The translations under genes and the position numbers were made by a program. From PALSA-612 sp963773055 (GTDB taxonomy: Bacteria > Actinomycetota > Thermoleophilia > Gaiellales > Gaiellaceae), in contig CAVYZL010000006.1 in assembly GCA_963773055.1 (NCBI GenBank), positions 930,001-994,000 of the forward strand: 64,000 bases of DNA. The letters run 5' to 3'. Shown piece by piece: positions 57,820-64,000 of this stretch (position 1 is its first letter; each line of letters begins with the position of its first letter). The notes below the pieces were generated by a model, which saw only the letters and a list, made by a program, of their open reading frames with translations, ran no database searches and was not told the origin of the DNA.

Positions 57820-58934
57820 TTATTGGGTGACCGGGTACTTCTGCTTGCTGGAGCTGCCCTCGTAGCGGGTCTTCGTCGTCAGGTACGGCTTTACGTTCGT
57901 CCTTCGTGACGAACAGGATGCCTGTGTTCGTGTTCGACGGCGCCACGAGCCCCGACGAGTACTTGTAGAAGAAGAGCTGGAGTACGGGGATCCAGCCTTG
58001 TAGGTAAGGCTGCTGGTCGATCGTGAAGTCCAGATGCCCCTGTTGGATCAACGGGAGCGTCACCGGGGTCAGGTCGTAACCGCCCGCCTTGATGCCCTTC
58101 TTCTGGAGGCCGTACTTCTTCATCGACCTGGCCGATGGCCTGTGTCGTGCCGGCGTCGACGGCGAACATGCCCTTGACGCCCTTGTGCCCGAGGTAGTAG
58201 GCCTCGACCTTTGCCAGCTCGTCGGGCAAGAGCGCACCGGTGGCCGTCACGCACGTCTTGATCTTGCCCTTGCCGAACTTCTTGATCGCAGCCATGGAGG
58301 CCGTCGATGCGCGGCTGGATGTTGAGCTGGCCCGGTGTGGCGATGAAGAGCGCGACGTCGCCGCTCGGGACGAGGCCGACGACCCGCTGACCCATGCTGT
58401 AGCCCGACAGGTAGAGATCCTGGCCGATGTACGCCAGCCGGTTGTTCGGCGGCATCGGCGTTGTAGCTGAGCACCGGGATGCCCTTGTCCGAGAGCCTTG
58501 TTGGTCGGGCTGTTGAAGGCCGTCAGGGATACGAGGCAGACCGAGATGCCGTCTGCCTTGCGCGCGATGCCCGCGTTGAACGCGTTGACCATCTCGCTGA
58601 TGTCGGACGTCTTCGATCCCGTCCACTGATAACTGGTGCCGAGCAGCGAGCACGCGTCCTGCGCACCGTAGATCGTCGGCACGAAGAACGGGTTCGTCGT
58701 CACGTGGTTGACGAACACGAAGTTCCATTTCGGATGCGACTTGATGAAGCTGTCGGCAGCGACCGCGTCGGTTACCGCGCCCATCGCCGGGGTCGCCATC
58801 ACAGCCGAAGGCACCGCGAGGGCCGCCGCCCCGAGGCCCGCTCGCTTGAGCATCTGACGGCGATCGAGCACGAGCGCCTTGCGCTCGTCATCGTCCAGCG
58901 GCGGCGTCTGGCCACCGAGGTCTTCAGCGTCCAC
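57820..58934 (-). CDS. Tat-exported sugar-binding protein of ABC importer (frameshifted)
   Basis: About 370 aa when repaired. A hydrophilic lead is followed by a twin-arginine signal DRRQMLKRAGLGAAALAVPS. The periplasmic-binding domain of the RbsB class begins WNFVFVNHVTTNPFFVPTIY. Breaks near 58,495, 58,450, 58,305, 58,115 and 57,895 separate blocks such as YIGQDLYLSGYSMGQRVVGL, GLQKKGIKAGGYDLTPVTLP, FTIDQQPYLQGWIPVLQLFF and the C-terminal KQKYPVTQ. GTG 58934 is set by AAGGAGG 5 bp upstream. First gene of the importer operon, divergent from the GntR regulator gene. Confidence 0.85.
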
Positions 58935-58990
58935 TGGTTCCTCCTTTGGTCGAGCGAACGACGAGAAACGCGACGAACCTAACACCTTTG

Positions 58991-59003
58991 AGACATCGTG
59001 TCT
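58991..59003. promoter_or_regulatory. Perfect AGACA-TCG-TGTCT palindrome in the divergent promoter region
   Basis: A 13-bp perfect inverted repeat lies between the binding-protein gene and the regulator gene. It overlaps a TTGAGA (58988-58993) that could be a -35 for the regulator gene. It is a candidate operator for autoregulation or for the importer. Confidence 0.35.
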
Positions 59004-59015
59004 AGCTATATGGTT

Positions 59016-59025
59016 ATCGTATGAT
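59016..59025. promoter_or_regulatory. Second copy of the ATCrTATGAT motif at the regulator gene start
   Basis: ATCGTATGAT differs in one base from the palindrome at 53638-53647 and covers the ATG of the GntR gene. It would let the regulator control its own expression if it is the operator. Confidence 0.35.
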
Positions 59026-59743
59026 GAAAGATCGCACGTATCCCCGACGCGGGCTCCACGGAGAGCTCGTGCACGACATCGGAGTGCGGATTCTCCGCGG
59101 CGAGCTAGAGCCTGGCGATTCGCTGGCCGCGAAGGGCGAAGTCACCGGGGAGGCCGTCAGCCGCACAGTTGTCCGCGAGGCGATCAAGGTCCTGGCCGCA
59201 AAGGGGCTCGTCGAGGCACGGCCCAAGACGGGCACGCACGTGCGGCCGCGCAGCCAGTGGAACCTCATGGATCCCGACGTTCTGGCCTGGAGGCTCGAGG
59301 CGAATCCCGGTGACGACTTCTTTGTCGACGCTTTCGAGCTCCGCCGTGTGATCGAGCCCGCGGCGGCCGGCCTGGCAGCGACGCGGGCGACCCCCGAGGA
59401 GATCGAGAACCTCGAGCACGCCCTCGCCGAGATGGAGGGAGCGGTCGGCGAGCGCGACGACTATCTCGCGGCCGACCTGCGCTTCCACACCGTGATCCTC
59501 GAGGCGAGCCACAACGAGCTCATCGCTCATCTCGGCGGAACACTGCGTGCCGTCTTTCGCGCCAGCTTCACTCGGACGTTGCCGATCGCACGGGATACGA
59601 TCGGTCAGCACGCCGCCATCGCCTCGGCAATCAGCGCGCGCGATGCCGTCGCGGCGGAGGCGGCGATGCTCGAGCTCATCGACCGCACCGCGGCCAGCCT
59701 CGACGCGAGCCATTCGAACCCAGGCGCTCTGCTGAAAAGCTAG
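59021..59743 (+). CDS. GntR-family transcriptional regulator, FadR subfamily
   Basis: 240 aa, intact. N-terminal winged helix (HDIGVRILRGELEPGDSLAA, SRTVVREAIKVLAAKGLVEA, PKTGTHVRP) and a C-terminal FCD ligand domain. The metal/ligand-binding residues are visible in ELRRVIEPAAAGLAA (Arg), DLRFHTVILEASHNELI (Asp/His) and QHAAIASAISARDAVAAEAA (His). FadR-type regulators of sugar-acid pathways are usually repressors released by a keto- or sugar acid. It is divergent from the importer and convergent with the dehydrogenase gene (stops overlap in CTAG). ATG 59021 or 59024. Confidence 0.9.
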   Translation: MMKDRTYPRRGLHGELVHDIGVRILRGELEPGDSLAAKGEVTGEAVSRTVVREAIKVLAAKGLVEARPKTGTHVRPRSQWNLMDPDVLAWRLEANPGDDFFVDAFELRRVIEPAAAGLAATRATPEEIENLEHALAEMEGAVGERDDYLAADLRFHTVILEASHNELIAHLGGTLRAVFRASFTRTLPIARDTIGQHAAIASAISARDAVAAEAAMLELIDRTAASLDASHSNPGALLKS

Positions 59744-60777
59744 GTCCGATGCTCCAGTAGGACCTTCGCAACCACGCCGTCGCGATCGTCCATCTGCGCG
59801 AATGCCTCCTCGTAGCGGCCAGCGGAAAAGCGATGGGTGACGATCGGATCGAGGTCGAGCAGCCCCTGCTCGAGTAGCCGGACGACCTCGCCCCACTCCG
59901 ACGTCGAGTACGAGAAGCTGCCGATCACGGCCATGTCGCCGAACACCATCCGGTCCGCTGGCAGCTCCAGGACGTGGCCCTCGCCCGCGATGCCGAGGAG
60001 AACGACACGTCCACCCGGTCGGACGAGGCGCGTGGCGAGCTCGACCGCTGCGACCGAGCCTGCCGTCTCGAGCACGAGGTCGAGCCCGCTGCCGAGGTGG
60101 CGGATGGTCGCCGCAACGGGATCCTCCTCCCCCACGTGCACCGTGGCGTCCGCGGCGAGACTGGCCGCGAACTCGAGCTCGGCCGGGCGCACGCCGTACG
60201 CGACGACCGCTCCCGGGGAGAAGAGGCGGGCAAGCTTGACCGCCAGCGAGCCGAGCGTGCCGATGCCGACGACGCCGATCGTCTCACCCGGCCGCGGCCG
60301 CCCGCGGTCGAGGCCCCCAAAGACGCAGGACGCCGGTTCGACGAGCACGCCGGCAGAGAACGACACGGTGTCGGGAAGAAGGTGCACGACGTGGCGCGGT
60401 ACCGACACGTACTCGCCGTAGCCACCCGCTCGCGTGAATCCGATCTGGTCGTAGTTCATGCACAGGTTCGTCTTGCCCTCTCGGCAGCGCCGACACCTGT
60501 TGCAGGGGATCATGCCCTCGCAGACGACGCGCTCGCCCACCGCGAGGTCCGTGACCCCGTCGCCGACCTCGGCGATCGTCCCGCTCCACTCGTGCCCTGG
60601 GACGAGTGGGAAGCGAACCCACCGCGGATCGGTGAGGACTCCGTGCAGCATGTCGAGATCGGTACGACAGACGCCTGCGACATGACTTCGAACGAGGACT
60701 TCGCCTGGGCCGACAATCGGCTTGTCAATCTCGACGTAGCCGACCTCGTTGGGACGCTCGATGAGGATGGCCTTCAC
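59740..60777 (-). CDS. Zinc-dependent alcohol/polyol dehydrogenase (MDR family)
   Basis: 345 aa, intact. Catalytic zinc site GVCRTDLDM (Cys) and PGHEWSGTI (His-Glu). The structural zinc loop has four cysteines in CNRCRRCREGKTNLC, and the NAD site is IGVVGIGTLGSLAVKLARL. It resembles sorbitol/threonine/galactitol dehydrogenases. GTG 60777 overlaps the kinase stop. In this operon it probably oxidises a polyol to the ketose used by the isomerase/kinase pair. Confidence 0.9.
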   Translation of the reverse strand: MKAILIERPNEVGYVEIDKPIVGPGEVLVRSHVAGVCRTDLDMLHGVLTDPRWVRFPLVPGHEWSGTIAEVGDGVTDLAVGERVVCEGMIPCNRCRRCREGKTNLCMNYDQIGFTRAGGYGEYVSVPRHVVHLLPDTVSFSAGVLVEPASCVFGGLDRGRPRPGETIGVVGIGTLGSLAVKLARLFSPGAVVAYGVRPAELEFAASLAADATVHVGEEDPVAATIRHLGSGLDLVLETAGSVAAVELATRLVRPGGRVVLLGIAGEGHVLELPADRMVFGDMAVIGSFSYSTSEWGEVVRLLEQGLLDLDPIVTHRFSAGRYEEAFAQMDDRDGVVAKVLLEHRT

Positions 60778-62222
60778 GATTCGACTGTAGCGTCGTCGAG
60801 CAGGCGCATGGCCGGATAGAGCGCGCGATATCGAGGGTGCAGCTCCGCGTAGACGGCGCTCCAAGCGGGGTCGGGGTCGATCACGTTCTCGATCCGCAGC
60901 GTCGCAGCGACCGCCTCGTGCACGTCAGCGAAGATCCCGCCCGCCACGCCGCCGAGTAGTGCGGCGCCGAACGCCGAGCCCTCTGCGACTGAGGTCTGCT
61001 CGATAGGCACCCCGAGCACCGAGGCGCAGATTCGGAGCCACAACTCCGAGCGTGCACCACCTCCGGAAGCACGCGCGCTCGAGACGTCGACTCCGAGCCC
61101 GCGCACGAGCTCGAGCGAGTCACACAACCCGAACGCGACGCCCTCCAGCACGGCCCGGACGAGCGCTCCGCGGTCGTGGCGTACCTGCAGCCCTACGAAC
61201 GCTCCGCGTGCGTCCGGGTCGGCATGCGGCGTTCTCTCTCCCTGGAGGTACGGCAGGAAGACGAGCCCCTCGGCGCCGGGCTCCCAGCGCGCAGCCTCGG
61301 CAACGAGCGCATCGAAGGACGCCTCGGGAGCGGCGACATCGTGGAACCATTGCAGCGACCCAGCCGCGGAGAGCATCACTCCCATCGCGTGCCAGGTGCC
61401 GGGAACGGCATGGCAGAACACGTGCACGCGCGCTTGTTCCTCCGGACGGTAGGCCGGCAAGACCGCGAACACGACGCCCGACGTGCCGAGCACGACGGAC
61501 GCAGGGCCGGGTAGGTCGACTCCGACACCGAGCGCTGCCGCCGCGCAGTCGCCGGCGCCGACGGCCACAGGAACGCCCGCATCGGTTTCTCCTGCCGCCG
61601 ACGGCGATTCGAGCACGGGCGGCAGCCAATCCGGCTCGATCTCGAGCGCGTCGAGAACCGCTGTGCTCCAGCGGCGCTCGGCGACGTCGAGCAAGAGCGT
61701 CCCCGACGCGTCCGTCGCATCGATCGCCCACGAGCCCGTCATTCGCAGCCGGACGTAGTCCTTGGGCAGGCAGATTCGCGCCACGCGCGCGTACGCCTCC
61801 GGCTCATGCGTGCGGAGCCACATCAGCTTTGGCGCCGTGAACCCGGGCAGAGCGCGGTTGCCGGTGAGTTCGATCAACCGCTCGAGGCCGATTTTGTGCT
61901 CGATCTCGGCGCACTCGGCGCCCGTACGCTGGTCGTTCCAGAGGATGGCGGGCCGCACGACTCGGCCGGCGCCGTCGAGCGCCACGAGCCCGTGCATCTG
62001 CCCGGAGAGGCCGATGCCGGCCACCTCGTGCCCGGTGGACACCTCGGCGACCGCCGCTTCGGCGGCGCGCCACCAGTCCTCGGGATCCTGCTCGGACCAC
62101 CCAGGTCTCGGAGTCGACAGCGAGTAGCCGCTTACGCCGCGGGCGACGATGGCGCCCTCGGGCGTGATGGCGATTGCCTTGACCCCGGTCGTCCCGACAT
62201 CGAGCCCGACGAGAACCGTCAC
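60774..62222 (-). CDS. xylB: Xylulokinase-like FGGY carbohydrate kinase
   Basis: 482 aa, intact. FGGY fold: VLVGLDVGTTGVKAIAI, SGQMHGLVALD (xylulokinase-type substrate loop with catalytic Asp nearby), ILWNDQRTGAEC, GAGDCAAAALGVG, VVLGTSGVVFA (ATP-binding), and YLQGERTPHADPDARGAF with ASGGGARSELWLRICASVLG. The match to xylulokinases is strong, but related ketopentose kinases cannot be excluded. GTG 62222 is 14 bp after the isomerase stop. Confidence 0.88.
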   Translation of the reverse strand: MTVLVGLDVGTTGVKAIAITPEGAIVARGVSGYSLSTPRPGWSEQDPEDWWRAAEAAVAEVSTGHEVAGIGLSGQMHGLVALDGAGRVVRPAILWNDQRTGAECAEIEHKIGLERLIELTGNRALPGFTAPKLMWLRTHEPEAYARVARICLPKDYVRLRMTGSWAIDATDASGTLLLDVAERRWSTAVLDALEIEPDWLPPVLESPSAAGETDAGVPVAVGAGDCAAAALGVGVDLPGPASVVLGTSGVVFAVLPAYRPEEQARVHVFCHAVPGTWHAMGVMLSAAGSLQWFHDVAAPEASFDALVAEAARWEPGAEGLVFLPYLQGERTPHADPDARGAFVGLQVRHDRGALVRAVLEGVAFGLCDSLELVRGLGVDVSSARASGGGARSELWLRICASVLGVPIEQTSVAEGSAFGAALLGGVAGGIFADVHEAVAATLRIENVIDPDPAWSAVYAELHPRYRALYPAMRLLDDATVES

Positions 62223-62236
62223 GCGTGGTGTTGGGC

Positions 62237-63235
62237 CTAGGCGCCGAGAGCGGCGTAGACGAGCTCGTATGCACGCACCGCATCCTTGCGCGACTGCGCC
62301 TCCCTGAGCGCCGCGTCGTCGATCCGGCCGGCCACGTCCCAGATGAATCGCCATTGCAGCACGGAGCGCCGGACGGCGCCGACGGCGTCCTCCGTGTACG
62401 GATAGAGATCGAACCCGAGCCGTTCGCCGTTCTCACCGTAGTTCGCGCGTCTCAGCTCGAGAGCGAGCTCGAGCGTCTCCATGAACGCGGTTGCGCCGAC
62501 CATGTTGTCGTCGTCGAAAGTGCCCCAGCCGGAGTTCGCGTGCTGATGGCCGAGCAACCCTTCGGAGGCCAGCAGCGCCGCATACTCCGCCAGGCTCTCC
62601 CCGTTCATGAGCAGGTGCTGCCAGTCCATGTTCACCTTGATGCTGGTGATGCCGCGAGCGCGCAGCAGGTGGATCACGTAGAGCGTCATGCCAATGTTCC
62701 GCATGAAGATCTTCATCGCCGGCTCGGAGTTCTTGTGCTCGAGAAACAGCGCAATGCCTCGTTCCTGGCAGCGCGCCGCAACCGTCCCTACACCGTCGAC
62801 GAATCGCGCCCACGCCTCGCCATAGGGCGTCTGAAACGGGTAGTTGTAGCCCTCGATCCCTGGCCAAAGGATCATCTGCGCCCCGATGTCCGCGGCAAAG
62901 TCGGCGGCTCGCAGCGCTTCGTCGAGCGCGGCGGCGCGGACGGTGTCGTCCGGCGACGAGAGCCCACCTCTGCCAAACAGCGGGTTGAGGTGCGTCCCGG
63001 TCGCGATCGCGTAGACCCCGTGGCCGTCGAGCGTGGCTCGCACGTCGTCGAGGTTCTCCTCCGAGAGCTCCTGGGGGTAGTGGAACTCGTAGTCGTCGAT
63101 GAGGCCGGCAAGCCCTTCGACCGCCCGCGCAACCTTCGTCGCTGTCGTCTCTCGCATGTGCTGGGGCTGGTAGCCGCCGGGTACGAAACGGGTCACCATC
63201 GGCCCGAGCGCCCAGATGCCGAGGCTCGTCTTCAT
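62237..63235 (-). CDS. Xylose-isomerase-like TIM-barrel protein
   Basis: 332 aa, intact. Sugar isomerase/AP-endonuclease-2 fold: LGIWALGPMVTRFVPGGYQP, LILWPGIEGYNYPFQ-like metal strand (MILWPGIEGYNYPFQTPYGE), FLEHKNSEPAMKIF (Glu/His), VNMDWQHLLMNGESLAEYAA (Asp/His) and LGHQHANSGWGTFDDDNMVG. These match the metal ligands of xylose isomerases, though the protein is shorter than classical XylA (about 390-440 aa). With the kinase and importer it suggests a D-xylose, or related pentose or cyclitol, pathway. ATG 63235. Confidence 0.85.
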   Translation of the reverse strand: MKTSLGIWALGPMVTRFVPGGYQPQHMRETTATKVARAVEGLAGLIDDYEFHYPQELSEENLDDVRATLDGHGVYAIATGTHLNPLFGRGGLSSPDDTVRAAALDEALRAADFAADIGAQMILWPGIEGYNYPFQTPYGEAWARFVDGVGTVAARCQERGIALFLEHKNSEPAMKIFMRNIGMTLYVIHLLRARGITSIKVNMDWQHLLMNGESLAEYAALLASEGLLGHQHANSGWGTFDDDNMVGATAFMETLELALELRRANYGENGERLGFDLYPYTEDAVGAVRRSVLQWRFIWDVAGRIDDAALREAQSRKDAVRAYELVYAALGA

Positions 63236-63245
63236 TGTTCGAACC

Positions 63246-63653
63246 CTACTCGGAGACCGACGCGTCGAGCGCTTCGTTGACGAGGCGGTCGGCGAGCTCG
63301 TTGTGCTCGCGCCGCACGGCGACGAGCTCGACGCGCTCGAAGCTTCGCACGAGGTCGTTCGCGTCGGCCCACAGCTCTCGCAGCGCCGCGTTCTTCACCT
63401 TGTACTCGCCGCGCATCTGCTTCACGAGCAGCTCGGAGTCGGACACGACCTCGAGCTCTTCAACACCCAGCTGCCCGGCGCGCTCGAGCCCGGCCACCAG
63501 CGCACGGTATTCGGCGACGTTGTTCGTGGCGACGCCGATCGCCTTGCCCTCGGCGGCGAGCACCGTTCCGTCCCCGGCCTCGAGCACGTAGCCGTACGCG
63601 GCCGGGCCCGGGTTGCCGCGCGCGCCGCCGTCCGTGAACAGCTTCGCTTTCAG
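63246..63653 (-). CDS. rnhA: Ribonuclease HI
   Basis: 135 aa from the inferred start. Removes RNA from RNA-DNA hybrids. Active-site residues: Asp in LFTDGGARGNPGPAAYG, Glu in NNVAEYRALVAGL, Asp in VVSDSELLVKQMRGEY and Asp in HNELADRLVNEA. Homology begins at KAKLFTDGG, but there is no ATG/GTG/TTG there; CTG 63653 is the only plausible start, 4 bp after the aldehyde dehydrogenase stop. GTG 63587 would delete the first catalytic Asp. Confidence 0.85.
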   Translation of the reverse strand: MKAKLFTDGGARGNPGPAAYGYVLEAGDGTVLAAEGKAIGVATNNVAEYRALVAGLERAGQLGVEELEVVSDSELLVKQMRGEYKVKNAALRELWADANDLVRSFERVELVAVRREHNELADRLVNEALDASVSE

Positions 63654-63657
63654 GCCG

Positions 63658-64000
63658 CTACTCCGTGTCGATCTGCGCGCGCTGGAGCTTCCCCGAGTAG
63701 TCGACGTAGATCGACTTCCACTCGGTGAAGACGTCGAGCGCGGCCTGGCCCGCCTCGCGATGACCGTTCCCCGTCTGCTTCGTGCCGCCGAACGGGAGGT
63801 GCACCTCGGCGCCGATCGTGCCCGCGTTGACGTACGTGATTCCGGCCTCGAGGTCGCGCATCGCGCGGAACGCCTGGTTCACGTCGGCGGTGAAGATCGA
63901 CGACGAGAGCCCGTAGCGGATGCCGTTGGCGACACGGATCGCCTCGTCGAAGTCCTCGACGGGGATGATCGAGGTGGTCGGCCCGAAGATCTCCTCCTGC
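63658..64000 (-). CDS. Aldehyde dehydrogenase, C-terminal part (5' end outside window)
   Basis: The frame is open to the window edge; only the last 113 residues are visible. EEIFGPTTSIIPVEDFDEAI and NGIRYGLSSSIFTADVNQAF are the ALDH cofactor/oligomerisation region. GITYVNAGTIGAEVHLPFGG and TKQTGNGHREAGQAALDVFT resemble ALDH7-type (aminoadipate semialdehyde) or related enzymes. The catalytic Cys lies outside. Confidence 0.85.
   Translation of the reverse strand, partial: QEEIFGPTTSIIPVEDFDEAIRVANGIRYGLSSSIFTADVNQAFRAMRDLEAGITYVNAGTIGAEVHLPFGGTKQTGNGHREAGQAALDVFTEWKSIYVDYSGKLQRAQIDTE

Overview
This is a high-GC bacterial chromosome segment, most likely actinobacterial. A distant Thermoleophilia/Gaiellales-type lineage would fit, but that is an inference from GC content, PASTA-type PBP1, a RemA-like protein, twin-arginine soil-type proteins and very tight gene packing; the 16S gene at 3829-5377 would settle it. 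No insertion sequence, prophage, CRISPR array or replication origin was seen.

Layout. 1-425: end of an M48 peptidase gene. 426-5377: a 5S-23S-16S operon on the minus strand with no tRNA in the spacer, both RNase III processing stems and an intrinsic terminator. 5734-9935: tyrS, a divergent PASTA class A PBP gene, and a DNA glycosylase. 9932-15944 (minus): a compact amino-acid/housekeeping run (class V aminotransferase, serA, ybaK, ilvE, DegT aminotransferase, cupin, RemA-like). 16061-19906 (plus): a LolCDE/MacB-like ABC exporter and a YqgE protein. 19903-24449 (minus): folD, csp, gatC-gatA-gatB and a small unknown gene.

24474-41554: a surface-glycan region. Five plus-strand genes (GT2, metallo-hydrolase, sulfotransferase, Gfo/Idh/MocA oxidoreductase, methyltransferase) converge on a minus-strand operon of 13 genes. 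That operon holds a UDP-galactopyranose-mutase-like flavoprotein, two family-2-type transferases, three family-4/1 glycosyltransferases, a polysaccharide deacetylase, a Wzx-like flippase, three methyltransferases, a second sulfotransferase and an exported NHL propeller. Together they suggest a sulfated, methylated exported polysaccharide.

41567-48848: lipoprotein, tRNA-Cys, M24 peptidase, a PIN-domain protein, then a minus-strand operon of five exported, mostly cysteine-rich proteins (RCC1-like, RTX-like and three unknowns), a CBS protein and tRNA-Gly. 48926-63235: a sugar-catabolism regulon. It contains an IlvD/Edd sugar-acid dehydratase operon; divergent SDR and metallo-hydrolase genes; a Tat-exported sugar-binding protein with ABC permease and ATPase; a FadR-type GntR regulator; a zinc dehydrogenase; a xylulokinase-like kinase and a xylose-isomerase-like TIM barrel. 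63246-64000: RNase HI and the end of an aldehyde dehydrogenase gene.

Two features run through the window. More than 20 gene junctions overlap by exactly 4 bp (ATGA/GTGA/TTGA, one inferred CTGA), so operons are translationally coupled, and this fixes many start codons. In addition, many otherwise well-conserved genes carry single-base frameshifts, densest at 45.0-48.0 and 55.3-58.5 kb. Most look like uncorrected sequencing or assembly indels. I annotate such genes as single loci with their shifts noted.
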